From: Pochonia chlamydosporia 170
Lineage: Eukaryota; Ascomycota; Sordariomycetes; Hypocreales; Clavicipitaceae
Direction of reading: 5' to 3'
Assembly: GCF_001653235.2 (NCBI RefSeq)
Contig: NC_035796.1
Location: 1,054,001-1,118,000 of the forward strand
DNA length: 64,000 nucleotides
In this document: in pieces, positions 45,446 through 56,319 of the stretch
Position numbering within the stretch: the stretch's first letter is position 1
Layout of the letters: each line of letters begins with the position of its first letter
The notes under the pieces: model-generated
What the model was told of the DNA's origin: nothing
Seen by the model: only the letters and a program-made list of their open reading frames with translations
Database searches by the model: none
Program-made: the position numbers and the translations under genes

Positions 45446-47281
45446 TTAGAAGACGTAGACTCCAACCATGGCAGCCATGGCCAGAACCAAGCTAGAGACG
45501 GCACTGGTCGCAGCACCGCTCACTGGTACCTGAGTGGGCTGGGGGTGCTGGTTCTCTGGAGGAGGCGTGTTCTCATGGCCACCGCCGCCCGTCATTCCCA
45601 TGGTCATCTGGGGAGGTGGCACCTGAGTGCCATTGTGTGGAGGGTGGTGGCAGTCGTGTGTGCAATGATAGCCTGGGCAGCCGGGACCGCACTTGTGGCC
45701 ATTGCTTCCGTGGTGTCCGCAGTTGTCATGAGCACAGCAGGGCTTGTTGCAAGAGGGACAAGGGATCTTCTTGCAGTCACAGGGCTCAGGCTTCTTGGAG
45801 CAGGGCTCGGAAGGATGAGGGTGAGGCTTGGTGCAGTCAGTGGGGTGGGGATGAGGCTTCACACAGTCGGTATTGTGAGGATGGTCCTGGGTGCACTTGG
45901 TAGGCTGAGGGGGGTGGTGAGGATAAGGCGTCCTGCACTCGGGAAACTGGGGATTGATCTCGCACCAATGGTGCCCCGGATAGGCGTTAAGAGGCAGATC
46001 GCTGTGAGGAGGCTGGCCATCACTGAATTTATGAGGTATGCCAGTATACGAGGGATTGACGGGAGAAGAGCACTTGCTACTTGGAGTAGGATAAGGCTTG
46101 CCGGTAGGAGATGGGTACACTGGGGAACTTGGTTTGCCAGTGTGAGTAGGCTTGGGACTATACGTTGGGGGTTCGCCAAGATCTTGTCCGTCATCGTAGC
46201 CTCGAGCCTCCACGCCCCTGTGAGTCTCAGTCGGCTTGTGAGTATTCGTGGGCTTGTGAGTCTCGGTGGGTTTGTGAGTCTCGGTAGGCTTGTGAGTTTC
46301 AGTCGGCTTGTGAGTCTCGGTTGGCTTGTGAGTATTTGTGGGCTTATGAGTCTCGGTAGGTTTGTGAGTCTCGGTAGGCTTGTGAGTATTCGTGGGCTTG
46401 TGAGTTTCAGTCGGCTTGTGAGTCTCAGTCGGCTTGTGAGTCTCGGTTGGCTTGTGAGTATTTGTGGGCTTGTGAGTTTCGGTAGGCTTGTGAGTTTCAG
46501 TCGGCTTGTGAGTCTCGGTGGGCTTGTGAGTTCCCGTAGGCTTATGGGTTTCCGTAGGTTTATAAGTCGGCTTGTGAGTTCCCGTAGGCTTATGGGTTTC
46601 CGTAGGTTTATAAGTCGGCTTGTGAGTTCCCGTAGGCTTACGAGTCTCGGTTGGCTTGTAGGTAGGCTTGTGAGTTCCCGTAGGCTTATGAGTCTCGGTT
46701 GGCTTGTAGGTAGGCTTGTGGGTTCCCGTAGGCTTATGAGTCTCAGTTGGCTTGTAGGTAGGCTTGTGGGTTCCCGTAGGCCTATGAGTCTCGGGCGGCA
46801 TGTACCAAGGCTTGGAAGTCTCAGTTGGCTTGTGAGTCTTCGTCTTTTTGTGACCCTTCTTCTTCTTGTGGCTCTTGGTTGGCTTATGAGTTCCAGTAGA
46901 CTTGCCAGTACCACTCGGAGTCTTGTAGTCAGTCTGAGGCGGACCAGTGGTCGTAGTCGTCTTAGGATTCTTGCCTTTCTTCTTGTTGTTCATAGCCTGG
47001 AGGGGATGCGTAGGTAGAGTAACTTCGCCATCGTAATTCTTGAAGACCGGCGCAGCAGCAAGATTCGTCGGGCGGTGTTCAAAGCACTGGCAAGCCTCAT
47101 ACCCCCTGCCACACCCGCTGCAGACGTGATCAAAGGGTTGGTCGAAGGGTCCAGCTGCCGGATCAACCTGGGGATCCCGCAGTACGTCTTTAGACGACGA
47201 GCCAGCGCCGCGCTCCACGGGCTTAGCCTGGACAAAGCCGTGGAGGGCGGCAGCAACGGTAACGAAAACGTTGACCCTCAT
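45446..47281 (-). CDS. Secreted, GPI-anchored His/Cys-rich repeat cell-wall protein
   Basis: Intronless, 611 aa. Order: signal peptide (MRVNVFVTVAAALHGFVQA, then KPVERG); a short Cys segment (CSGCGRGYEACQC); a Lys-rich linker; about 220 residues of tandem repeats built from THKPT with E, N or G spacers, some extended by YKPTE; a Pro-rich spacer; a region of roughly 100 residues very rich in His and Cys (for example HPHPTDCTKPHPHP and CCAHDNCGHHG); and a hydrophobic GPI signal (AVSSLVLAMAAMVGVYVF). Thr/Pro repeats suggest an O-glycosylated stalk, as in adhesins. The His/Cys region looks able to bind metal such as zinc or copper. No named family is recognised. The repeat array (about 46205-46860) is likely variable in length between strains. 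Confidence 0.85.
   Translation of the reverse strand: MRVNVFVTVAAALHGFVQAKPVERGAGSSSKDVLRDPQVDPAAGPFDQPFDHVCSGCGRGYEACQCFEHRPTNLAAAPVFKNYDGEVTLPTHPLQAMNNKKKGKNPKTTTTTGPPQTDYKTPSGTGKSTGTHKPTKSHKKKKGHKKTKTHKPTETSKPWYMPPETHRPTGTHKPTYKPTETHKPTGTHKPTYKPTETHKPTGTHKPTYKPTETRKPTGTHKPTYKPTETHKPTGTHKPTYKPTETHKPTGTHKPTETHKPTETHKPTETHKPTNTHKPTETHKPTETHKPTETHKPTNTHKPTETHKPTETHKPTNTHKPTETHKPTETHKPTETHKPTETHKPTNTHKPTETHRGVEARGYDDGQDLGEPPTYSPKPTHTGKPSSPVYPSPTGKPYPTPSSKCSSPVNPSYTGIPHKFSDGQPPHSDLPLNAYPGHHWCEINPQFPECRTPYPHHPPQPTKCTQDHPHNTDCVKPHPHPTDCTKPHPHPSEPCSKKPEPCDCKKIPCPSCNKPCCAHDNCGHHGSNGHKCGPGCPGYHCTHDCHHPPHNGTQVPPPQMTMGMTGGGGHENTPPPENQHPQPTQVPVSGAATSAVSSLVLAMAAMVGVYVF
46205..46860 (-). repeat. Coding tandem-repeat array (THKPT units)
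   Basis: A 15- to 18-base unit encodes Thr-His-Lys-Pro-Thr plus a spacer residue, repeated dozens of times with few changes. A higher-order unit (THKPTYKPTE) fills the half nearest the N-terminus. Synonymous differences between units show some age, while blocks of identical units suggest recent duplication. Confidence 0.9.
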
Positions 47282-48277
47282 TTTGAATGTGCTGGTTGAA
47301 GATCAAAGCACCAACAAGAAAGCAGTATCAAGGAAAGAATATCAGACTCAGGGTATCACAACGACCAAAAACACCGATAGCGAACGAGGTTGGAAGAATA
47401 AAGGAAGAAGAGGAAGGAGGCCAGCATGGGTAGATTCGAGGTAATTTATAGACAGATTGGGAGGAAAAGACGAAGAAGAGGCGGATGGCTGATTGCTGAT
47501 TGACTTACTTTCCCCTCATTGCGATGAAGGCACCATAACTGAGCCAAAAGAGAGAGACCAATCGTACGATTAGGAATCAAACCTAAAGCTCGATTATACG
47601 ACCCCAAACATCGCCAGATCCATATCAAGGCACGAAAGCTGGTGGAGATATAAGACATTTAGGTAAAAACGCGGGGTCTGCAACTTAGAATGCGAGCTAC
47701 AATATCATAGACTGAAGCCGAAGGTCAGGTCGATTCTTAGCGTATCCCCAACGTTATGGGCTTATCCAGATAGGACTTGGTGTTTGGATCGCGAATGGCT
47801 TGTCGTTCCATATCGGATGAGCTGTCATTTTAGAGTTCAGGACAGGGGTATTTTGTGGCCCCTTGGACTAGAAGTCACATTAGACCAGAAATCACACAAA
47901 ACACGTGAAAGTTGAAGTGAAGCAAACAAAACCTGAAATATGAGACGTTCTTAATTCGCCCGTGGCGTACTTGATGGTAAAAAGAGCAAATAGAAAACGC
48001 TGCTGTGTCCAGATCCAATCCTGTTTCCTCCGAAAGCCACCGCTAAACGACAAGAGCCTTTTTCGTAGCGGGAGCCACGCGCCGGATAATGCTCGCTATT
48101 GTATATGTGCTTCCTTCTCCACAAACTCCGCCCTGTGTGCTCTGCTTTTCCCCTCATCGCAGTTGTAGTTTTACGTCTGACCAGCCTCCTCCTGGGTAGA
48201 GACCACGACTGCAAACAATCGAAAGAATTACATTAAACAACCGCCACTCGATGTCGCGCAATATTCGACATGTAGCA
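47282..48277. other. Intergenic
   Basis: Promoter and leader of the repeat cell-wall gene and the 3' flank of ORM1. No gene seen. Confidence 0.5.
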
Positions 48278-49051
48278 CTAATCTTCCTCGGGAGGTCCTG
48301 AAAATAGACCAAATCGCATTCGGTGACTCTAAAGAAGTGTAAACGTTAGATGCTTCGCAGTGAAAATGAGCCATGTTTAGAAGGAGGGCCATCACATACA
48401 AAGGGTAGCTTTGGGATAACAACGGCTAAAACAGCCAAGAAATTAATAATAAAGTATGCAAGATCGTAGTGGGTGTAATGTGTGCTGAGAAGGAACAGCA
48501 CGATAGGAACGCTGAGAAGGAACTTCTTGGTTGGGGTGTATTGTGCGCCATTGTCAATTTGTTCCCACATGTTCAGGTTGTCAAAAGCACCACTATTGAA
48601 TTCAAATGGCACACCACGGACATAATGGAACATGATGTACGAGCCAAACATGTATGTCATGTTGGTCAGAGTCCACGACGTCTCCTGTGAGACACCGGGG
48701 ATAATATCGTAGAGAATTTTCAACGCTGCGATGAGAACAATGTGGATAGTCCAAGCTCCTAAACACCCCCAAAAATAAGACAAATCATGTTAGCGTTATC
48801 CACATTCAAACCACACAAGTTTGTACAGAAAGCTCTAGCAGTAAAGGGACGGAAAGCATATGCATATTGGCGTTGGACGCTATAAAGGGGCAGCTGTGGT
48901 GTTCCATACCTTTTGCACTTGTCCAATTGGCGTTCAGGTTGGGCAGAACAGCCTGATCACTGATTTGCTCGAGAGTCTCGGGGGGCTCGTGATAGACCTG
49001 TAGGATACTGCTCGACCTCCTCCTACGGGACGAATTGTTGCGGTCGGCCAT
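48278..49051 (-). CDS. ORM1: Orm1/ORMDL sphingolipid homeostasis protein
   Basis: Three exons: 49051-48910, 48758-48400 and 48328-48278 (introns 151 and 71 bp), 183 aa. Orm proteins sit in the ER membrane, bind serine palmitoyltransferase and restrain sphingolipid synthesis. The N-terminus is polar, with a RRRRSSS cluster that in yeast Orm proteins is the kind of region phosphorylated by Ypk1. Family blocks are SWTLTNMTYMFGSYIMFHYV, GVPFEFNSGAFDNLNMWEQI, GAQYTPTKKFLLSVPIVLFL and STHYTHYDLAYFIINFLAV. The last small exon gives the family-typical end PKLPFSHRMRFGLFSG. If the second intron were retained, translation would end in an atypical tail at 48346. Confidence 0.95.
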
Positions 49052-49810
49052 GTCTAGATATGTGCTTCCACGACGCGGAGGGTTGGTGCCCGCGTCGTAG
49101 GAAACGGTGCGCTGGAGAAGAATTGGGGAAGACAGCTTGGCGGTATTGTCGGGTGCGGCGCGGTGCGGTATATTATGGCGAGGAGAAGAGGAGAGGAGAG
49201 ACCAGGAGTCGTGGTTCGGAAGGCGACGAGAGCGAGGCCGTACGTCACAGCGTCTCCCAAATCAACGATTCTGTAACGGTTGCACCGACGTTGCGTGCGG
49301 ATAAGACGGCGAGACAATCACTCAGTGTCGAGTCGGAAGACACAGAATATCCCCAAGGGTTCTTGTCTTGCAGCAGATGTACGTTTGGTAATGTCCAAGA
49401 GAGGAGTTGCGGCGAAGCCGGAATGTTGAGTACGACAAACGGTTGGATGAAGAGTCGTCAGATTTGGGGGTGGATGAAAAAAGTGGCACAGCCAGCGGCC
49501 AACGTATGAATACAGTGAGCGATAGTACAGAAGACGATGTCAATGAGCTGGATGCCTGGAGAGGCGATAGCAGCACGCACAAAATGGAATTGCGGGCGGC
49601 GGCTGGTGATGATGGAGATGGCGGGCAGACTGGTGATGAAAGGATGTCGGATGCAACTGGGGTCACGAAGCTGGAGATGGAGACGGAGATGGACCGTGGA
49701 CCGTGGACACATGTCCGATGTTGTCTGTTGTGCTGTGGTGCTGTGCAGGGTGGAGGACTCAACTGGATGGATGAATCAAATGCGTGATTGAGTGACTGAG
49801 TGGGGTCAGG

Positions 49811-49864
49811 GTCTGGTCTGGCCTGGTCTGGCCTGGCTGGCCTGGCTGGCCTGGCTGGCCTGGT
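49811..49864. repeat. GCCTGGCTG tandem repeat
   Basis: A 9-bp unit in nearly four exact copies, preceded by related GTCTG/GCCTG units. It is intergenic. Confidence 0.85.
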
Positions 49865-50513
49865 TCAATTGGAATTGGCCAAGGCAAGGTCTGGTGGACA
49901 GGGCATCAGACAGAACAGAGCCGAATGATTTGCACAGACACCCAGTCCAACCAGACCATGCACTTCGCTATATGTTTGTCCTACAGAGCATTGAACATTG
50001 AAAAGAAAAGAAAATCTGGTGGCCACTATTCGTCTCTGTCGACTTCATACTCTCAGAGATGATGGTCTGTCAGTCATCACGTTGTCATCACGTTGTTGCC
50101 AGTCCGGTCAGCCAGAGTCGTCCTTTCCAATGAGAACGATCCAACCAATTTGGGAAGCAACGACCGATTTCGAATCGCCCTCCAATGGCAAAGCACAGAC
50201 AGCAATTCCGACTGCGGGGACATTCAATATTGTCGGATGTCGATTCTGCCGTCAACATGAAGGCCACCAGACAACTCACAACTCTCCATCCATCACCAGA
50301 CAGTGCCTAATGTACAATATGTCAGCATTGAATATCCTTTTCCAATGTTTGCTCTCTTCAACGCCCATGTCAGGCCGAACACGAATACTGCTACCAGTGT
50401 GGCGTTGCATCAGTGATGGAGCTCCCGCAAACACTCCAAGACTTGGCTTTTCCAACCCCTGTTTGTTGGCACCAGCGGCGTCGAGACCCTGATGAACCAA
50501 TTCCAGCAAGAAC

Positions 50514-50557
50514 CAGACATTGATCAGACATTGACCAGACATTGACCAGACATTGGG
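50514..50557. repeat. 11-bp tandem repeat CCAGACATTGA, four units
   Basis: Four consecutive 11-bp units differ at only two positions. A further exact single copy of the unit lies at 63376-63386. Confidence 0.9.
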
Positions 50558-52236
50558 ACCTGGAACAGCCGCTGTCAAGGTCTTCATACCGTGTCCATTT
50601 AGGGCATCACAGCTTCTGCGGCCACCAAATTTGGCCACGCGCCGTCATGCAGGCCACGCATCGGGACCGCAAATCCTGCCAGTTGGGGATGTGCTTGGCA
50701 GGGTTACTTGCAGCACTCAACACATGCACCAGACACTTGCAGAAGCTGACGACGCCTGCAAGACCTGAACCTAGCAGGGAAACCACAGCAAACTTGCTCC
50801 TGTTGACAAGGGTTACAAGGTTGGCAAGTTGGGTCAAGATTAAAGCTACGGAGCACCCAGAGCAGCATCTCACGCTCTAACACAACTCCACCACGTATGC
50901 CACGATACTTCACCACAGTTCAATCCATTGAACCTGTCGCACACTGCAGAGTAAAAGGCGCAATATTGGTTCTCCTTCGTACAGGCACGGCGCATCACTG
51001 TTGTTTCGTTCTCGTTTCTGTCCTGCCCACTGTATTTGACTCTCTGGCATTCTCTAGTTACTTTCCTATTCTTAGAACAGACTCACTTCACTGCCTCAAT
51101 TAGTGGAGCATCAACACACGGCGGTATCCAAGGCGAGTGCTCCAAGTCCATCTTTATTTCGGCAAAACATGAATCCAGGCAGGATTTCTCGTATGAGGTG
51201 TGGATATCTGCCATGAACGGGACCTGGACACAGTAACGCAGGAGTAGTCCGTCCGTGCCCGTGGACTTTGACATTGAGGCTACGCAACATTGTATGATCC
51301 ACAGGGTCCAGCAAGGTCAGATTCCGGACATCAGGTTCCGTCCAAATTACCAAAACTATACTTGGCCAGATTTATTAGCCATCGGCAAGGATGCTAGATC
51401 CACGAAAAGATCTGATGAAGCTCAGTATAGAGTAGAAGACGAAGTATTTCGCCGAGGTGACTAGCAGTCAGTCCTGTCGGTTCAGGTAGAATGGATCAGC
51501 AAAGTTGAGGACGAAGCTCACGAGTCGATATCGTTTCTCATAAATTACCATACTCTCAACGCAAAATTGGTGCAACCAAAAGAAACAAAATAGATCGCAT
51601 TGTACGAAACGCCACGCCGGCAAAATGACAAAAATCATCACAAATGTCACATTTCAGTTTCCTTGACTGCATAAATTTGTCTTGCAGTACCCGGATACAG
51701 GGTAAGATGGTCGTGGTTGGGTTTCTTGTTCGAAATTTGCCAGCAAGACTTCTGGTGGCTCCCAGGTTAATCCTCGGAATTTGCACCTTCCCTGTCGGTC
51801 ATGACAGCCATGACGGAATGGCGCGACATGATTCGCCTGAATTTCGATATTTTTTTCCTTTGAATGGATATGAAACTTTATCAAAAAGCGCCGTGAGATG
51901 GTGAGGGTCGAATAAACCATCTGTTCACCGAATACATCTTCAACTTTACCAGAGGTCTTGAAAGACTGCGAAACAGGATTCGTCTGCGCCGTGCAGTCGC
52001 GACAACATCGCGCTCAGACGAAGCCCACCTGAACGGTGTACTCTGGGCAGTTGCCACACCTGAGAGCGCAAAGGATTGACTGAGACTTACCTCTTGACCT
52101 GGCCGCCGGGATCCATTACAATCCATAGCATGTGCCCGGGCCCTGGACAGTCTTAGGAGGATACTTCAGTCCATTGCATATCTTTATCGATTTGTCAGGT
52201 AGTCGTACAACATCTGGGCACATTGCAGGATTCAAG

Positions 52237-54345
52237 ATGAGCATCCCCAGTGAGCCTCCAGCCGACGTCATCAGTATTGGGGACAGCGACTACGAGCCGG
52301 AGCTTGAGCAGCAAGCGATTCCAGAGGCGAGTCTCGTCCAGGGGCAGAATGCGCCAGACGGCAGCCAGCTGTCAACTTCGCTTCAAAAGAGGCCACGAGA
52401 CGATGGCGACGAAGACCTAGAATCTGACGGCTACTCGCCATCCCCTGATATGGATATTTCCCCCCCTCACCCCAAACGGACCAGGTTGAGCGCATCGCCA
52501 TCCAACCAATCTCATCAAGTCTCTGAGGAGGGTGAAATCGATGAGTCTGAATCCGAAACCAACCCTCGCGCTGCTTTGGAAAGAGGCAAGGAGCCCATGC
52601 CTGGCAACGTAGCTGAGGCGACAAAACCGCCTGCTCCCTCCACCGCAGCTTCTTCTCCTTCGGGATCAAAGCCACCAACATCGGGCCATACAACCGACCA
52701 GGCTGAGGTAGACGGACCTGAACTTCTCGCAGGAGCCAGCGTGCCTCCCGAACCACCGACATACATGGCGGGCTCCGTATCGCTTGGCCTACCTGCCTTG
52801 TCGCCCAAGAAAGAAGGCTCGTGGCATGCTCGATTCAAGGACTGGGTCCAAGTATTTTGCAAGCACAACTCGCACAACGTCTCGGCCATTACCCCCAGAG
52901 TGGCTGTTGACGCATTTGTCTATTATCTGGAATCTTATAGCGGCCTGCGACAGTCTAAGAAAAAAGCTGCGAAACAGGTCGCAAGCAGGGTAGAGATGCA
53001 GAGCACGATACAGTCCACGATTGATGCGATCCAGCTGTCGACGGGCGCTAGTTCACGACAAGTGGCTCCCGAGCCATCGACGAATTTGAACTCTACAACA
53101 CCAGCGGCACCACCGCAGGGCACCAGAGGGGAATCAGAAGAGGAAGGCGAGGTGCTAAGCAATGGTAGCCATACATCGCCAGAAGACTTGAAGCTCAAGA
53201 GACAAAACGGGGACGTCTCTATAGTCAGGGGGGGAGTGCCAACTGGCGCAGAGGAGCTGGAGCAGCAGCGAAGATACTTCCCGTCAGCTGCCGACCCAAG
53301 CAACATGTGCCTGCTCTGTGGTCTCGAGGGCCATAGAGCCATTCACTGTTCTCGGTCAAAATGCAGATTCTGTGATAGCTACGATCACTGGGACTTCTGC
53401 TGCCCCGGTATCCAGGAAAGATGCACCAAATGCCGTCAACTTGGCCACAAGGCCGCCACTTGTGTTGAAAAGCTGATACTGACAAAGGAAGAGGGACTGG
53501 TTTGCCTTTTCTGCAAGTCGACGGAGCACCTGGAAAATGACTGCACCGAGATTTGGCGATCATTTCACCCGGAAGCACAAACAATACACACGGTCGTGTA
53601 TCTCCCCAGCTCATGCGCAGTGTGTGGTAGCAAAGACCACTTTTCGGGAGATTGTGGACAGCGGCGAGGGATATGCTCCAACCCTACGTGGTCTTTACAG
53701 AATCGCAGCCTATACATGGATCCCAAATGCGACGCACTATCCATCGAGGATGCTTCCAACCCAGGAGGCAACAAGAGGTCATTACGTGCCCCTGAAGCCA
53801 AGATTCGCGGCCACGCTGCGCGGACAGCCAATGTTCATTACTCAGAGAGCGACGACTCTGACGTTGAGTTCCTGGGCAAAAAGCCAGCCAGAGGTCCCAA
53901 CATGAAGGGAGCGGTTGGTCAAATCCGCATGTCTAGCAATATTCAGTTGCCGCAGATGATGGGCAGTCACACGGTCAACAGCTTTCAACCACTCGCTGGG
54001 CAACCACCACTTCCTCCGGGACCGCCACCTTCAAGACCGTCCAGAGGCGGTGGCCAATCCAGCAGATACCCTCCTCCGCCTGGAGTCCGCGGATATCAAT
54101 CCCAACCACCGGCCCCGCCACCCTCACTTCCTTCAAAACCGCCCCCATCGACACGAAGCTATCGCAACGTGCCACCACCCCCTCCCCCACCAGGACCAAG
54201 CGACGCGAACAGGCATAGAGGTGGACACGGCAGTCAAGGAGGGCGAGGGGGGAGAGGGGCTGGAGGAGGAGGAGGAGGAGGTGGTGGTGGTGGAAGGGGA
54301 GGCAGAGGCAGAGGCAGAGGTGGAGGAAGGGGCAGAGGGAGGTAG
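52237..54345 (+). CDS. Five-CCHC zinc-knuckle RNA-binding protein (Air-like)
   Basis: Single exon from ATG 52237 (the frame is open from 52132, but MSIPSEPPADVISIGDSD is the likely start), 702 aa. Five CCHC knuckles with CX2CX4HX4C spacing lie between about residues 358 and 473: CLLCGLEGHRAIHC, CRFCDSYDHWDFCC, CTKCRQLGHKAATC, CLFCKSTEHLENDC and CAVCGSKDHFSGDC. Five knuckles in one block is the arrangement of the Air1/Air2 subunits of the TRAMP nuclear RNA-surveillance complex, which feeds RNA to the exosome. An acidic Ser/Pro-rich N-terminus with KRPRDD and KRTRLS basic patches precedes them. The C-terminus is Pro-rich (PPPPPP runs) followed by an RGG/Gly-rich tail. It is much longer than yeast Air proteins, so orthology is plausible but unproven. 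Confidence 0.88.
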   Translation: MSIPSEPPADVISIGDSDYEPELEQQAIPEASLVQGQNAPDGSQLSTSLQKRPRDDGDEDLESDGYSPSPDMDISPPHPKRTRLSASPSNQSHQVSEEGEIDESESETNPRAALERGKEPMPGNVAEATKPPAPSTAASSPSGSKPPTSGHTTDQAEVDGPELLAGASVPPEPPTYMAGSVSLGLPALSPKKEGSWHARFKDWVQVFCKHNSHNVSAITPRVAVDAFVYYLESYSGLRQSKKKAAKQVASRVEMQSTIQSTIDAIQLSTGASSRQVAPEPSTNLNSTTPAAPPQGTRGESEEEGEVLSNGSHTSPEDLKLKRQNGDVSIVRGGVPTGAEELEQQRRYFPSAADPSNMCLLCGLEGHRAIHCSRSKCRFCDSYDHWDFCCPGIQERCTKCRQLGHKAATCVEKLILTKEEGLVCLFCKSTEHLENDCTEIWRSFHPEAQTIHTVVYLPSSCAVCGSKDHFSGDCGQRRGICSNPTWSLQNRSLYMDPKCDALSIEDASNPGGNKRSLRAPEAKIRGHAARTANVHYSESDDSDVEFLGKKPARGPNMKGAVGQIRMSSNIQLPQMMGSHTVNSFQPLAGQPPLPPGPPPSRPSRGGGQSSRYPPPPGVRGYQSQPPAPPPSLPSKPPPSTRSYRNVPPPPPPPGPSDANRHRGGHGSQGGRGGRGAGGGGGGGGGGGRGGRGRGRGGGRGRGR

Positions 54346-54702
54346 ATGATGAGCTTGCAAACCATCATGTGAGGGAAGCATTGCATCAACATTCATGGGT
54401 TTTGGTGTGGCAGCAACTGGGTGACACCCGGTGGATTTTGCGTTTCTGTATGAACCAAAGAAGGTTGGCGGACTTGTTTTATGCATATATAGAGATTCAG
54501 ATACCCAATGATAAGGTGTGGCAGCCGTGTGGTGGCAGTTTTGACTTGAACAAAGGGACTCGGGTTCTCAAAAAGTGATTAGGGCTAGCGGCGTTGGTCA
54601 CAGGAGAAGATGTTTAAAGCCACAGAATGGCTCGCTTGCAGGGACTCAGGCGAAACCATTTTGAAATTTGTGGGTGTGAAGCAGCAAAAATGCCTTGCGC
54701 AG

Positions 54703-54711
54703 TACGGAGTA
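54703..54711 (+). repeat. Dispersed motif TACGGAGTA, copy 5
   Basis: Exact 9-mer in intergenic DNA. Confidence 0.6.
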
Positions 54712-55973
54712 TAGCAAACTTGACGGGATGAAAATGTTTGTGATCAGCATGATGCGCATGGGGTTCGTTACGCGATGCAAAAGTGATTGGTCCGACAGGG
54801 TTGTTTCGTTTCAACGCGCAGGAAACGTCACGAACGCCACAAGCTATCTTTGGCTGGATAATTTTTTGACAAGAACCGCGCATGATGATGGGCGTTGAGG
54901 CGCAGGATGGAGAATGAGAAGTGATGGGTTTCTTTGACACGTGGGATGCAGACGCACGGCAACATGAAGCATGAAGGCATGAAATATAGTCGTGGAGTTT
55001 ATTGAGCTGCGACGATGACTCTTACAAGGTTTTTTACTTGATAGGTTGTACGTCATGTCAAGGTGGATTGCGATGTGATTTATGCGCAGTGAACTGGCAG
55101 CCAGATATTCAGCATGTAAGACAAAAGGAAACATTTCGGAGCCATCATGATATTAATACTGTACTCGGTTGTTACCAGACATTTTCAAATCGAAGCTGTA
55201 AATCTGTAATCGCGCTTAGCAGCCACAAGGGGAATCAACCGCGTACCATCCATCATCCATCTACTTTTCTTTCTTCAATGCGCGTGTTTCGCGTCCCAAC
55301 AAGGCCCACTGATTGGCCACACCGACCGTTTCTCAGACCAAAACGGCTCCCCGCGTCAAGTGCCGTGTGTCGCTCTACAAAAATGCGGGGCAACTTTCAA
55401 CGTCCTGTTTCTCCATTCAGACGACCAACTTCCTTTTGGCTGATGACCCCATGTAACTACTAACCGGGGTAACTGCACATGGAAGCCGATCCAACTGGTT
55501 GAACCGACTTCATCGCTGCACGGCGGTGGGAACTCGCTGCAATCATGGCCGGCACGGGCTCCCGACGCGGTGTCGCGACGCCTGAAAGCATGGTGTCCTG
55601 GCCAATTGTTAGGTGTGCATATATGCAGGTTGGTTTTGCGTGTAGGGTGACTCAGAGCCAGTCGATTTTGGGGCTGGCTTCGCGAACGAGACGGATTTGA
55701 GAAACAGATGGGAAAGGGGAGGGAGAGTGGCGAGGCGGGTGATCAGTTGGATGGTGGCCGGATATATACCCTTGGGGTTTGTGGCCTTGTTCTTTCGGTC
55801 TTTGCTGTTTAGATATTTGGTTTGTGTGAGTTTGTGCCTGATTAGGTGTCTTGTCTTTGAGATTGAGATTAAGATTTTGAGTTGAGACTTGATGCTATTG
55901 ACTTACACGGACGCCATCACTTACCGTCTTTGAGATATTCACCATCTTGCGATTTGAAACTGCTCATAACAAT

Positions 55974-56312
55974 TACTGGTATTATCCAACTGCATCCTTC
56001 GACATCAACACTGGTTGCTATCAACTCATTCTTCGCTATACTAAACAAACTGGTTCATACCCAACGACATCTCTTGAGATATCTAAACACTGGTTATATC
56101 CAACTTTCAACATCTAACACTGGTTTATACACAACTTCATCCTGGAGATATCTAAACAACAAACTTGGTATTATTCAACTACATCCTTTGACATATCGAA
56201 ACAACACTGGTCCCTATCCAACTCGATCCTTCATCATCCAAAAAACTGATTGATACCACCTCCATCCTTCGACATCAAACACTGTTGATATCAACTCCAT
56301 CTTCATCAGCCC
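55974..56312 (+). repeat. Degenerate repeats in the leader upstream of the F-box gene
   Basis: About eight irregular copies of a theme, ACTGGT ... ATCCAACT ... CATCCTTCGACATC ... AACACTGGT, are spaced roughly 40-55 bases apart. G content is low on the plus strand. Confidence 0.65.
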
Positions 56313-56319
56313 CCACGCC

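Larger units (their letters stand above)
49052..52236. other. 3.2-kb gene-poor region
   Basis: No supportable gene. ORFs are short and overlap on both strands. It contains a 9-bp tandem repeat (49811-49864) and an 11-bp tandem repeat (50514-50557). An acceptor-like sequence just before 52237 suggests a possible 5' UTR intron in the downstream gene. Confidence 0.5.

Noticed and set aside
46205..46860. Regularly spaced repeats resembling a CRISPR array
   Set aside because: The units are contiguous, in frame and coding, with no unique spacers, and the genome is eukaryotic.
45545..47017. Long plus-strand ORF (490 aa) opposite the repeat cell-wall gene
   Set aside because: It is the shadow of the low-complexity repeat on the other strand. 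It has no signal peptide or domain, and the minus-strand frame has a signal peptide and GPI end.
55882..56253. Repeat-encoding ORF in the F-box leader
   Set aside because: It begins at TTG and has no ATG. The amino-acid repeats only reflect the DNA repeats.
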